A stretch of DNA of 64,000 nt. Origin: Lunularia cruciata. Its lineage: Eukaryota; Streptophyta; Marchantiopsida; Lunulariales; Lunulariaceae. The first letter of the stretch is position 1; every line of letters begins with the position of its first letter. Shown piece by piece: positions 53,206-64,000 of this stretch. Position numbers and translations under genes: made by a program. Where the stretch lies: assembly GCA_948567375.1 (NCBI GenBank), contig OX419760.1, forward strand, positions 14,508,001 through 14,572,000, in the 5' to 3' direction. A model generated the notes under the pieces. That model did not search any database. It was not told the DNA's origin and worked only from the letters and a program-made list of their open reading frames with translations.

Positions 53206-54585
53206 TGTGACAACCCAGCAAGTATCACTTTTGTGGTAATCAGTAAGTAATTATTTGTTCCTATAGAGAAACTTGTCAAAATTGGTCAAATATGAAGTAA
53301 AGTCACCAATCAATTCTTCTTGATTGTATCTTTAGTCTCTTTGGTAGAAACCACACCCATAAGCTCAATTTGCAATTTTGTCACAAATTACAACACCCAT
53401 AATCACAATTCTTTAAATCCTTTTCAAGTCAATCTTGATTGTGATGATTCAATTTCTTGAAGAAGGCTTGTGACAACAAGCCTTCAAGCAACAAACCTTC
53501 AAGACAATATCACAATTAGATTAGACCTAGTAAAGATAGAGATAGATAAACTTTGGAAAGATGTTAGAGCCAAACCCGAAGTAGATGAAATAGGAGTGCA
53601 GATGTTTTTGGAGTTACCATTGGAGACATTAGAGAAGAGTGGGTCAGTAGATAAGGAGTTAGATAGATTACCCACTAGTGAAATGTCAGATCAGGAAAGA
53701 GAACTGTTAGATCTGGTAGAAGATGTAGGAGTTGTGAAACCCGAGGATAGAGTAGTACGAAGTATAGTTACTTTGGGTTTGGGTTTGAAAGCCGAGGAAG
53801 AAGTAGACATTGGATCGGATTAGTAACCGATTTGAGATTTGAATAGGCAGATATGAAGAGGTGCATTTCATTTCGGATCTGCAGGTTTGAAGAGTCATTA
53901 GGAAGAGGTACATTAGGAAGATAACTGTCGATTGCTTCACTATTTAAGAGTGGCATTCGCAAGGAATTGTTGTTCAGTGCTTATTATTTCTAAGAAAAGA
54001 TAAAGTGAAGTGTTGTGAAGCAGTGCTCGTCGCTTGAGCTTGATTTTGAGTATCAACTTTGTGTTTGTGTTTGTGAGTGTGTGGAGAAATTTGAAGTGCA
54101 AGTCAGTGTGCTTGTTGGATGTTGGATTCTGCAGCCTTGATATTCATTCTATGTGTTTGATCCTGAGTGAAGTGCAATTGGAGCAATGCCTTGACAGATC
54201 TAAGAGGAATTGTAGTATTGTTGATGTGAAGCAATTTTGATCAAGGAAGTTGTGCCTTCAATAGAGGAGTAGAACACAATTTTGAGGCAAAGTTGTTTTG
54301 CAATGAAGTGCTGTTTTTAGGAAAGCATGAATCATCACAATCAAGATTCTTTGGAAAGAATTGATAGAGATGTGATTAAGGAGTGCTAATTTGTGACAAG
54401 ACTGCGAGTCAGTGCTTGTTACTCTCTTTTGGGTGTGGTTTCTACTTGAGAGGTTAAAGATGCAACCAAGAAGAACTGCAATTGTTACTTTGACTTTGTA
54501 TTTGACCAATTTTGACTCGTATCTTTGCGGGAACAAACTTCACTTACCCAATTACCGCAAAAGTGATATTTGCCAGGTTGTCACA
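53206..54585. repeat. fold-back of two L-family LTR ends
   Basis: It begins tgtgacaacccagcaagtat (minus-oriented LTR end, 53206-53475) and ends tgccaggttgtcaca (plus-oriented LTR end, to 54585). The outer about 270 bp of each side are inverted repeats. The interior 53505-53823 is plus-strand LTR coding sequence (DKLWKDVRAKPEVDEIGVQM, TLEKSGSVDKELDRLPTSE, ending AEEEVDIGSD). No target duplication is seen at the outer ends (gattg, agagg). Confidence 0.8.
53462..53485. repeat. perfect 10-bp hairpin at the fold-back junction
   Basis: gaaggcttgt-gaca-acaagccttc. It sits exactly where minus-oriented LTR sequence changes to plus-oriented LTR sequence. Confidence 0.9.
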
Positions 54586-56875
54586 AGAGGCCAAGAAGAA
54601 GACTCAAATAAGAGAGAAGAACCCAAATTCGTGTTGTAGAGTGGGGAAACAAGAAGCAAGAGTGAAGATGGAGTGGAGATGCAATTGGTACCCGAGGAAG
54701 ACAAAGGAAAGATAAAAATAGAAGAAGAATGTAACCTGCACGCAAAAGAAGAAGTTCCAAAGTAGGAGGAGAAGAGGGTGACCATTCAACAAGGAGTTTA
54801 CTCCAAAGGAAGGTGAAGTATGAAGCAAGACCGAGTAAGGTAAGGGAAGTGGAGAGTGGAAGTTTGGGGAGCAAAGAATCCATTCCTATAAGGTGATTGA
54901 GGTTGAGAAGCCAAGTATCAAGTGAAGAAGAGGCAAAGAAGGAGAAAAGTCCGCAAGTTGAGGTAAACCCAAGTGGAGGAGAAGAGTATTTGTGGGAGGT
55001 TGTGTGCCCATTGTTAGTAAAGTTGGAGCACAAGAAGAAGGAAATCCAGTCAAAGTATCCAAAGGTGAAGAGTGTGTTGCAGGTGTTAGCCCGCTTAGAA
55101 GAAGAGAACTTGGAATTGAAGAAGAGTATAATCTGAGGTGAGAAGGAGAAGGAAGTACTATGAGTAGATGCACTAGTACAAAATCAAGTAATTGAAAACT
55201 TGAAGAGAGAAGTGTGGAGTAGAGAAAGAATCATAGAGCAGAATGTCATAGCAAGGGAAAGGCAGATAGCGGAGTATGAAAGCTTGAAACAATAGTTTGC
55301 TGATTCTTGATTAGAGATTATTCATGCTATGGTAAGAGTTGCAAAGAAGGAGCAAGAGCTTGATAGAGTGATGGAGAGTGTAGAAGAAAAGAAGCAGCTC
55401 TGGCAAAGAGAGTTGACAGTGAGGTATAGAGAAGAAGAAAGACTGAAAGACTTACTTCGTAATCTAGAAGAGAAGATTGTGCAAAAGGGGAAATAGAAGG
55501 AGATAGTGAAAGCCAAGTTTGAGGTAGAACTGGCAATGTATAGGGAAGATTGGCTTGCAGATCAAGAATGGGAGAGAAGAATGAGACTTGAGCCATTGAA
55601 GGAGATTGTAACAAAGATGAATGTGATGCTTAGTACTGAAGCCATTGTCTGGATCAAAGAAACGCAATTGCACGAGTTGAAGTTGTTGGTGCAAGAGACG
55701 AGGAAGAGACATTCAAAGGATAAAGACTTGAATGCCTTGTTGATTAGTCTCATAACTTGTGTAGATATGAAGATATTAGAAGTGGAAAATAATATTAAGA
55801 TTAGATTAGAATTGGTAAAATTGGAGATAGATAAACTTTGGAAGGATGTAAGAGCAAAACCTGAAGTAGATGACATGAGAGTACAAATATCTTTGGAGTT
55901 ATCAGTGGAGATATTAGAGAAGAGTGGGTAAGGAGATAGAGATTTAGAAAGGTTACTTGTGGTGGGAATTGTAGATCAAGAAGGAGAAAAGCTAGAATTG
56001 GTAGAAGAATTGGTAGCTGTGAAACCCGAGGATAGAGTAGTGTGAAAAGTTACTTTAGGATTTGAAGTGGAGGAAGAGGTAGACATCAGATTGGAGTAGT
56101 AACAGTTTTGAGATTTTAAGAGGCAGATGTGCATTGTCATTTTGGAGCTACAAGTAGGAAAAGTTGTTGTATGGTATAGTTGTTAGTAACTATTGATTGC
56201 TTCACTATTTAAAGGTGTCATTTGCAATCATATGTTGTTCAGTGCTCATAATTTCTAAGAATAGAGAAAGTGAAGTGTTGTGAAGCAATGCTCATCATTT
56301 GAGCTTTATTTTGAGTATCAATTTTGTGTCTATGTTTGTGAGTGTTGGGAGAATTTTCAAGTGCAAGTTAGTGCACGTGTTGGATGTTAGATTCTACAGC
56401 CTTGATCTTTATTCTATGTGTTTGATCTTGAGTGAAGTGCAAGTGCAATTGGAACAATGCCTTTATAGATCTGAGAGGAATTGTAGTGTTGGTAGTATTC
56501 TGCATTTGTGAGTGTAGCGCAGAGTTGATATGAAGCAATTTTGATTGAGGAAGTTGTGCCTTCAGTGAAGGGGTGGAATACAATTATGAGGCGAGGTCAT
56601 TCTGCAGTGAAGTGTCATTTTGGGAGAGACTGAATTATCACAATCAAGATTGTTTGGAAAGATTTGATGGAGTTGTGATTAAGTGTGACAAGACTGTGAG
56701 TCAGTGCTTTTACTCTCTTTTGGGTGTAGTTTCTACCAAAGAGATTAAAGACACATCCAAGAAGAACTAAGATTGTTACTTTGCTTCATATTTGACCAAT
56801 TTTGAATAGTATCTTTATGGGAACAAACTTTACTTACCTAATTACTGCAGAAGTGATATTTGTCGGGTTGCCACA
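54586..56875 (+). repeat. L1-family LTR fragment, plus orientation, 5' truncated
   Basis: It is collinear with the inner two-thirds of the B LTR and ends gtcgggttgccaca, a diverged LTR terminus. It begins within the acidic part of the LTR gene; U3, TATA and the N-terminal domain are missing. It directly follows the terminus of the fold-back. Confidence 0.8.
54897..56098 (+). pseudogene. LTR-encoded coiled-coil protein, C-terminal two-thirds
   Basis: The coding sequence matches B's LTR protein in order: EEYLWEVVCPLLVKLEHKKK, EEENLELKKSI, LDRVMESVEEKKQLWQREL, EVELAMYREDWLADQEWER, ETQLHELKLLVQETRKRHSK, EVENNIKIRLELVKLEIDKL, ending EEEVDIRLE at 56098. Open stretches include 55506-55931. There are stops at 55135, 55290, 55310, 55496, 55930 and 56045. 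Most are one base from a sense codon, so decay is moderate. Confidence 0.7.
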
Positions 56876-58303
56876 AAACCCAATAAATCCTGTCTTTCTT
56901 CTCCCTCATTTTGTCAATTATCCTTCTTCTCTTGGCAAACCCCTTTGCCTTCTACCTTCTACCAACCTTGAACCTTACTGCATTCTCTGAAAATACTCAA
57001 AATGCATTCTCTGCACACTCAACACTATTTTGACAAATCCCCAGCCAACTTTCCTTCCCATGAACCCCACTCATTCCTTTCAAACTCAAAGCTTTACTGC
57101 ATTTTCTGAACACTCAACACTGTTCTGTCAATTCCCCAGCCAACTTTCCTTCCCATGAACCCTACTCCTTCCTCTGAAACTCAAAGCTTTACTGCATTCC
57201 CTGAACACTCAACACTATTCTATCAACCCTTGCCATGCTTCACTTCTTGTGAACCCTACTGCTTCCTCTGTCATCAAACGTTCTGCCTTCTTCTCTCAAA
57301 ACTCAATAAATCTTGTCTTTCTTCTCCCTCATGCTTTCAATTATCCTTCCTCTCTTGGCAAACCTCTATACCTTCTGCCAACCTTGAACCTTACTGCATT
57401 CTCTAAAAAAAACTCAACATGCGTTCTTTGAAAATTTCACATTGTCCCCTCAATAGTCAGCCAAGCTTTCCTTCCCGTGAATCCCACTCCTTCCTCTCAA
57501 ACTCAAAGCTTTTCTGCATTCTCTAAAAAGAAACTCAACATGCATTCTTTGAAAATTTCACACGGTTCCCTCAATTGTCAGCCAAGATTTCCTTCCCGTG
57601 AACCCCAATCCTTCCTCTAAAACTCAAAGCTGTTCTGCATTCTATGAAAAAAAAATCAACATGCATGCTCTGAAAATTTCACATTGTTCTCTCAATCATC
57701 AACCAAGCTTTCCTTCCCATGAACTCCACTCCTTCCTCTGAAACTCAAAACTTTTCTGCATTATTTGAACACTCAACACTATTATGTCAATTTCTCAGCC
57801 AGCTTTCCTTCCCTTGAACCCTACTCCTTCCTCTGAAACTCAATGCTTTACTGCATTCCCTGAACACTCAACACTATTTTGTCAACCTTGGCCATGCTTC
57901 ACTTCACATGAACCCCACTCCTTCCTCTATCATCAAACTTTTCTGCCTTCTTCTGTCAAAACTCAATAAATCTTGTTTTTCTTCTCCCTCATTTTGTCAA
58001 TTATCCTTCTTCTCTTGGCAAACCCCTCTGCCTTCTACCTTCTGCCAACCTTGAACCTTACTGCATTCTCTTAAAAAACTCAAAATGCATTCTCTGAACA
58101 CTCAACACTGTTCTGTCAATTCCTCAGCCAGCTTTCCTTCCCGTGAACCCCACTCCTTCCTTTCAAACTCAAAGCTTTACTGCACTCTTTGAACACTCAA
58201 CATTATTTTGTCAATTCTCCAACCAGCTTTCCTTCCCATGAATCCTACTCCTTTCTCTGAGACTCAAAGCTTTACTTCATTCCCTGAACACTCAACATTG
58301 TTC
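56876..58303. repeat. degenerate tandem array, about 95-120 bp monomers with higher-order pattern
   Basis: The repeated core includes ccagccaactttccttccc, a atgaaccccactccttcctc part, aactcaaagctttactgcat and ctgaacactcaacactgttc. Cores occur near 57040, 57137, 57460, 57580, 57700, 57797, 58125 and 58222. A second word, ctcaataaatcttgtctttc, recurs at 56878, 57301 and 57963 with ccttctgccaaccttgaacc, giving a larger irregular period. Tat-type elements often carry tandem arrays in untranslated regions, which could be the origin. The short frames in it (57155-57406 and others) reflect the repeat, not genes. Confidence 0.85.
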
Positions 58304-58840
58304 AAGGCAAAGGCAAAAGCCTAGCCACTCAAAAACTTCTCCCAAAGGCCCTTTTGATCAAAGTGCAGAAAGAAAAAACTTCCGAGAGTTTCTCTCTTGC
58401 CCCTTTAGTTTCCCTTCTCTAAGGCAAAACCCTTTTTATCTTCTCTCATTTTGTCACTCCTAAACACAAAAATCCCCAAGACTCATTTGCTCAAGGTAGC
58501 ACTAACTAAAATACCTCTTGTGGTTCTTTGGTGCCCTAACCAAAATATTCCCACAAGACTTATTTGCTCAAATGGCACTAAATAACATATTCCCAAGATT
58601 CTAGCACCATAAACAAAGTCATGACTTAGTGTGTCACAAATTTAAGCTCCAAGTGTCTTGTAACAAAGAGACTCTTGAGTTTAGGTACCATAAATGGAAA
58701 CTCCAGAGCTCACCAAATAGCACCAATGATAACCATGAGTCATTTTCCCAACATCATTGCCAAATTGGCAAAAATATTGTATTGAGTGACTCCTCCCAAC
58801 TTTACCTTCTTTACCTTCATCTAAGGGTCCAAAGTCTGTC
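58304..58840. other. gene-free stretch between array and element Z
   Basis: No ORF is supported. Two phrases, acttatttgctcaaatggcac and actcatttgctcaaggtagcac (58485-58590), are short local repeats around aaaatattcccacaag-like words. It is probably untranslated retroelement DNA. Confidence 0.35.
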
Positions 58841-59023
58841 CTTGTTCAAATTGGACTCTCGGGTGCTTCAAGATGGTGATTGGAGTACTGGTGGTCTTGG
58901 CCCGATGTTCTTTGGGTTGACCAACTTTGGCTTGGATCAAGTCTAGTTTCTTTGGACTTGATATCTACCAAAAAAATGGGAGGCTTTGTCTTCATGTCCT
59001 CTTCCAAACTCATCTCTTGAGTT

Positions 59024-60934
59024 TGTGACAACCCGACAAATATCACTTTTGCGGTAATCAAGTAAGTAAAGTTTGTTCCCGCAAAGATACGAGTCAGAAT
59101 TGGTCAAATATGAAGTCAAAGTAACACTTGCAATTCTTCTTGGTTGCGTCTTTAGTCTCTCAGGTAGAAACCACACCCAAAAGAGAGTAACAAGCACTGA
59201 TTCACAATCTTGTCACGAATTAACACTCCAAAATCACAACTCCATCAAATCTTTCCAAACAATCTTGATTGTGATGATTCAGGCTCTCCCAAAAACGGCA
59301 CTTCACTGCAAAATGACTTCACCTTAGAATTGTGTTCCACCCCTCCACTGAAGGCACAACTTCCTCGATCGAAATTGGTTCACACCAACTTCACACTACA
59401 CTCACAAATGTAGAATACTACCTACACTACAATTCCTCTCAGATCTGTCAAGGCATTGCTTCGATTGCACTTCACTTAAGATCAAACACACAAAATGAAG
59501 ATCAAGGCTACGGAATCCAACATCCAACAAGCACCCTGACTTGCACTTTGAATTTCTCCCAACAAACACAAACACAAAGTTGATACTCAGAATCAAGCTC
59601 AAACGATGAGCACTGCTTCACATCACTTCGCTTTATCTATTCTCAAAAATTATGAGCATTGAACAACATCTGATTGCAAATGCCACTCTTAAATAGTGAA
59701 GCAATCATCTATTATCTTCCTTATACACCTCTTCCTAATGAATCTACAAACTTGCAGATCTGAAATGACAATGCAACCCTTCATATCTGTCTATTCAAAT
59801 CTCAAATCGGTTTCTACTCCAATCCGATGTCTACTTCTTCTTCTTTATTCAAACTCAAACCCGAAGTAACTTTACTTCCTAATATTTTGTCCTCAGGTTT
59901 CACAACTCCCAATTCCTCTACTAATTCTAACACTTCTCCTTTTTAATCTGCAATTCCTATCATAATTAAGCCTTCTAAATCTCTATCTCCCGACCCACTC
60001 TTCTCTAAGGTGTCAAATGTCAAATCTGAAGACACTTGCACTCCTATCTCTCTTACTTTGGGTCTAACTACTATCAATTTCTTTACTAATTCTATTGTGT
60101 CATCGTCAAGAATTGTAATTGAAAGCATAAATACACTATCTACACATTCAATTTGTAACCCACTTTCTCCTAATCACTCATGTAACTGACCCAAAGACAC
60201 TTACTATCTCATCCTTCACTTTGAGTTTATTCACTGCTGCTACTTCTCTTTCAATTCATGTTCCATCTTCAATCAGAATTGAAATTGAAGTCATGGGTTT
60301 CTTAACTATCTTCTTTCTCTATTCTAACTTCCTCTAATGTTTCCCGTAAGATTCCCGAAGTCACCTTCATTGCACTCCAAGGTCTGACTTCCTTGGATTT
60401 AGTCGGTCATCTTAATCTTAAGGCAAATTCTTTAGACCCAAAGTCATGTAAACTCAAAGTCCGAAATACAAAGTCCGAAGTCACATTGACCCAAAGACAC
60501 CAAACTACTCTTCACATCTACTCCCAAAACTTTAAATGCTTGTAACTTCTTCTACAGACCTTCAAACTTTGCGATTTTGGTGGCAATGGAAAGCCCTAAA
60601 CGAGACGCTTCCAACGAGATATAGTAAATTTGATTTGGATTTATGTGCATTGAAATATGGCCCCCGCAAGAATCCTGACCTACAACTTTTATTTCTCCTT
60701 CGGGTTTGCACTCCTTCAATGTATGATCAGAGTTTTTTTCCTTCTCTATCACGAAGTAAACTTCTTCGGGTTTGATCCAGTCCGAGTACTTCTTCCTCTA
60801 ACACAAAGTCAACTCCCTTGAGCTTGATCAAAACACACGTTTCCACTCATTTCTTCTCCATTTGGTTTCAATTTGGTTTCAGTAAGGCACTTTATATTCA
60901 AAACTCGTCCAAAATGAAAAATGTGGGTACCATA
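59024..60934 (-). repeat. solo L2 LTR (1911 bp), minus orientation
   Basis: It starts tgtgacaacccgacaaatat and ends aaaatgtgggtaccata, with a perfect 5-bp target duplication gagtt (59019-59023 and 60935-60939). It is collinear with 46806-48691 in reverse. It is inserted in gag of Z. Confidence 0.95.
59815..60128 (-). pseudogene. small L2 LTR-encoded protein, second copy
   Basis: The start MLSITILDDDTIELVKKLIV (60128) equals that of 47586. VQVSSDLTFDTLEKSGSGDR follows, then a stop at 59943. Beyond it the frame continues with LELVEELGVVKPEDK to EEEVDIGLE at about 59815. One stop separates the halves. Confidence 0.5.
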
Positions 60935-60939
60935 GAGTT

Positions 60940-61400
60940 CTTAGTATTACTTCCTTGATTTCTTTCAACAAAGCTTTAGCTAGAATCTTTTCCTCCTTGG
61001 CAGAAAGAATAGCTTTTGTACGCAACCTCTTTGCCTTTTGTGAAGACAAAGAAGTAGTACTTGTTTCTTTAGGATCATGCTTCTTCTTACCCGAGCATGT
61101 CTCAACCGTCTCTGGCCATTCTCCTTCTAAGCCGTACTCCCTTCTTGAGGCCTCTCCTCCTCAAGTGTTATAAAATTTACATTGGTATTCCCCTTTGCCT
61201 GGAGCGCAACACGCTCAGCTAGGGTCTGTACATATTTTACAAGCAGCTTTGGGTTTGGTGGTTGTGGGCACTGGTTTCCAGTTTGCCCCAATTCCTTACA
61301 ATTTACACCTAGTGGAAAATACCCAATTTGCCGTCTTGGCTCTAGATAGTTTGGAGACCAATGTCCAATCGAGCCCAATTATAACAAGCACCCAATGCAA
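60940..61400 (-). pseudogene. gag C-terminal part of element Z with zinc knuckles
   Basis: The minus strand reads GSIGHWSPNYLEPRRQIGY, GVNCKELGQTGNQCPQPPN and a Lys-rich tail. It is collinear with 18655-19164 of B. Both knuckles are damaged: Cys to Val or Gly in one, and the first Cys pair of the other is lost at a frameshift near 61378. Confidence 0.75.
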
Positions 61401-61557
61401 CATTTTGTGGCCAATTTTGACCACCCATCAGTGATCTTTGTGGGGGAGCATTGTTGTTATACTCCCTTTATCCATACCTTGGACCTTGATATGACATGCT
61501 TGCTTGAGGTTGTACCTCTTGGGTCTGGCACACAACTTCATTTTCCTCACTTTGGTC

Positions 61558-62249
61558 TGTAACACCCATTTGTGCATGTGTGTGGTATTGTGATATTTAG
61601 CTTGGTATTACAAATATTTAAGAGATATTATTTATATAGAGATAAAGGATGGTTCTATATTAGTGATGGTTAGCTAAAGTTAGTCATAGCTAAGATAGAT
61701 GGGACCTTACTTTAGAGGAAGTAGAAAAGATGAGCACCACTATTTTGGATTTTAGTGTGTTGACTTGGTATTATTCCTAGGTGTTTGGCTTTGAGGAAAG
61801 AGTTGAGAACTCTTGGGCCCGCAAGCCTTTTTGTTTTGGATTCTTCTTTAGTCCAAGGATAGCCCATGTGAAGGAATCCTTTACTTAGTGGTTGGGTCAA
61901 GATAAGACCACATGCTTAGGGGAATATACCCTTGTGAATGGATATTCCTTTCTACTTTTTGACTTGACTTGACTTTTAGTCTAGTAACTTGAGTTACTCC
62001 GGTAATTAGTAACTTTGGTACGTAACTATTTCACAAGTATATAAACAAGGAGTGAGGAGGTACTCATCATCCTTTCATTTGCAACTATCTCTCTCTCATT
62101 GAGTTCTCTAGTGAGCAATGTCTTGAGTCTTGGAGTGTTAGCCTTGGAGGAGTATGATGGAGTTGGGGTTCCTTGCCTTCTTAGTCCATGGTGCGCTACC
62201 ATAATAGCCATCAGAGGTTCATCTTGAGTGAGAGACAGGCCGGCTCATA
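61558..62249 (+). repeat. solo C LTR (692 bp)
   Basis: It starts tgtaacacccatttgtgcat and ends ccggctcata. It is flanked by ggtc on both sides (61554-61557 and 62250-62253), a 4-bp or slightly eroded 5-bp target duplication. Removing it restores an uninterrupted gag compared with B. No primer site or interior is attached, so it is a solo LTR. Confidence 0.92.
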
Positions 62250-63794
62250 GGTCCCAACCTAGAACCCAATCAATTTGTTGCATTGGAAATGCATTGTGCA
62301 TCAAACACTCTATATTAGCGTGGCCAGATTTACCACATGCAGTGCACCATTTATTTTGTCTTCCAAATGATAGAGGCTTCCTTCTATCCTTAGCCCCAAT
62401 CATTTGGATCATGAAATCCTCAAACCCTTTAATAAGAGTCTCAAGCTTTTGATCCACCTTATGTACATTCTTTGCTGGAGGTGTTACTGGTTTCTTTCCC
62501 CTGAGTCCTTGTATTCTCCTTGGCTTTGAATCTTCTTTGGATTCTGAAAAAGAACTTGAAGACTGGAGGATTCCTCCAAAGAAAGGGATGTGCTGCAAGA
62601 AGCTCTCCTCTGTGCTTCTTGCCTTTCTTCTCCTGATTTCTTTGGTTACCGGATGAGTGAGAGTGGGCTGCCTCATATAGAGCAATATGTTTGAGTACTT
62701 TGTCCAATGAAGTTACATTCATCTCCCTGACAAATATACAAATCTTTGGTGAGAGTCCACCAAGGAATTAGGTAATGGCTTGGGCATCGGAGTAACCCAC
62801 CAAACCGGATTGCTTTGGAACTTGGTTCGAGAGAGCCATGAACCGCTCTGAGTAGTCTCTCAACTTTTCCTTCTTTCCTTGGTCCAAATCATTGAGTGCC
62901 GCCAAGACACTCGTATTGTAGTCAACTTCCTGGAATTGTTCCAAGAAGCCATTTTGCAAGTCTGCCCAATCGGCTAGTGTGAACTCCTTCTAGGTTACAT
63001 GGGTATACCAGCTCCGGGCTTTCTTTCGGAGCAGACTTGGAAAAATTTGCAGACGATCTGTAGAGTCGTGTTCCTTGTTAGCAAAAGAAACGACTTTGAA
63101 TTCTTTTATGAATTCCTTGGGATATTTGTCTTGTTTTGTCCCCTTGTACTTTTGATAGGCATGTCGGGCAATAGGTAACAAAGTTATTGTTTGACTCGGT
63201 AAAATTGGATGAGGTAAGGTTGAACTTGATACAACCAAGGAATTAGCTGGTATTGACACCGTATTGACAGCCCAGGGATTCCAATTGGTCAAGTTCAACA
63301 CCAGATCTTCTTTGACAATTACTTCTTCTTTGATTGTGTCAACTTCAACCCGAGTAGAAGAAAAAGGTTCAACACCTTCAGAGTGTTCTTCAAAATTCCT
63401 CCAAGACAAACAATGAATCGTGCGTAGAAGATGTTGACACTCTTCTTATGTTAGGATTCATGTTGTTTTATTCCCAAACAAATTTCTTATGAATTTGACT
63501 TCCTTTATAGCTTTAGGGGAAGTTGGCGTACTAGGTCATAATGAGTATGTCTGCCTGCTGGAGTCTTTCTTCTTCTTGGAAGATGGAGACAAGAAGTAGC
63601 CTTGCCACCCGCCTTCCCATTTCTTTTGTTCAAGTTCTTGCAAAGCTTCTTGCACTTTATGAAGAAGTTGGAAGACCAATGCCTCCCGTTTGGTTTTGTT
63701 AAAAGTAGATTGGATCTTTTGGCATTCTTCTTCTTCACGATGCATATGCTTGTCTTTAAACTCTCTCTTCCCGTTAGTCTCTCAATGCACACAT
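62250..63794 (-). pseudogene. gag N-terminal and capsid part of element Z
   Basis: The ATG is at 63794 (MCALRD, then stop). The original frame is recovered at 63745-63536 (REALVFQLLHKVQEALQELE, GGWQGYFLSPSS). The capsid part is at 62990-63409 (KEFIKEFKVVSFANKEHDST) and 62768-62959 (NGFLEQFQEVDYNTSVLAAL). The knuckle CTACGKSGHANIEC is near 62340. Several shifts and stops are present. It is closest to element A at the left edge of the window. Confidence 0.82.
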
Positions 63795-63858
63795 TCATAT
63801 TGGTTCCAAAACTAGTTTAAAGTTTGGCTTTATATTCTTCCACTTCTAAGATTTGTAT

Positions 63859-63875
63859 CCCTGGCAGCAATGCCA
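63859..63875 (-). other. primer binding site of element Z
   Basis: The minus strand reads TGGCATTGCTGCCAGGG, a decayed tRNA-Asp-type site at the same distance from gag and LTR as in B. Confidence 0.65.
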
Positions 63876-63882
63876 AAAATCA

Positions 63883-64000
63883 TATGACAATCCAGCAAAA
63901 ATCACTTTTGTGGTAATCAAGTAAGTAAAGTTTGTTCCCGTAGAGATATGATTCAAAAATTTCCAAATACAAAGTCAAATGGTAACAAGTAGTTCTTCTT
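63883..64000 (-). repeat. start of 5' LTR of element Z (runs off right edge)
   Basis: tatgacaatccagcaaaaat and the following leader match 775-890 of element A almost exactly and the B LTR at 20926. The remainder is outside the window. Confidence 0.85.

Larger units (their letters stand above)
58841..63882 (-). mobile_element. element Z: Athila/Tat-like gag region, with two nested solo LTRs
   Basis: Minus-strand gag collinear with element B gag is found in three pieces: 62250-63794, 60940-61557 and 58841-59018. It is interrupted by a solo C LTR and a solo L2 LTR. The pol part is missing; the left end at about 58841 lies at the gag-protease linker. The primer site (63859-63875) and LTR start (63883) are at the right end, and the element continues past the window. 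Confidence 0.85.

Noticed and set aside
57155-57969. Short plus-strand ORFs with repeated Pro/Ser peptides
   Set aside because: They come from the tandem array; the peptides repeat because the DNA does.
56876-58303. CRISPR-like array
   Set aside because: Monomers are adjacent and diverged without unique equal-length spacers, and the setting is a plant genome.

Overview
The window looks like a repeat-dense, intergenic part of a land-plant nuclear genome. Plant-type Ty3/gypsy retrotransposons of three kinds fill most of it, and the only convincing host gene is a C2H2 zinc-finger gene whose fingers 3 and 4 have the plant INDETERMINATE/STOP1/WIP spacing. The lineage of plant cannot be told from the sequence. 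There are no rRNA, tRNA, CRISPR or prokaryotic operon signals.

Layout. (1) 1-10713 holds decayed Athila/Tat-like pieces on the minus strand (gag 1-686, its LTR 775-3268, and a gag-pol block 4030-8840). Two LTRs of a second family (C) lie in opposite orientation at 3269-3961 and 10033-10713. (2) 10714-33130 is a coiled-coil-coding repeat (R1) split by two full-length elements. Element B (10989-24706, minus, 13.7 kb, TSD gccca) has unusually large 3.78-kb LTRs. A chromovirus (24932-31214, plus, TSD ctact) has about 0.58-kb LTRs and an integrase with a C-terminal chromodomain. (3) 33131-36330 contains plus-strand Athila/Tat-like remnants. (4) 35556-43087 is a direct segmental duplication with two nearly identical copies of the zinc-finger gene (38185-38808 and 41824-42447). 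(5) 44410-53205 is a second coiled-coil repeat (R2, minus). It is split by a solo LTR of B's family (44800-50446), which is itself split by a shorter LTR subfamily, L2 (46806-48691, TSD gtctt). (6) 53206-56875 is a fold-back of LTR ends plus an LTR fragment, followed by a degenerate tandem array (56876-58303). (7) 58841-64000 is another Athila/Tat-like element (Z, minus) carrying a solo L2 LTR (59024-60934, TSD gagtt) and a solo C LTR (61558-62249).

The most interesting feature is the B-family LTR. Both LTRs of element B carry, in the element's sense orientation, a roughly 810-codon reading frame. It has a globular N-terminal domain, an acidic middle and a long charged coiled coil. The same protein is recognisable in most other LTR copies and fragments here, and L2 LTRs keep only a roughly 100-residue C-terminal version. 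An LTR that is itself a gene places one copy of that gene at each end of the element, and solo-LTR formation leaves it behind as a stand-alone gene. Every retroelement ORF here is interrupted, so the window is a graveyard, but the nesting order and target-site duplications can be read directly. All identities come from reading translations and repeats by eye; no database search was possible.
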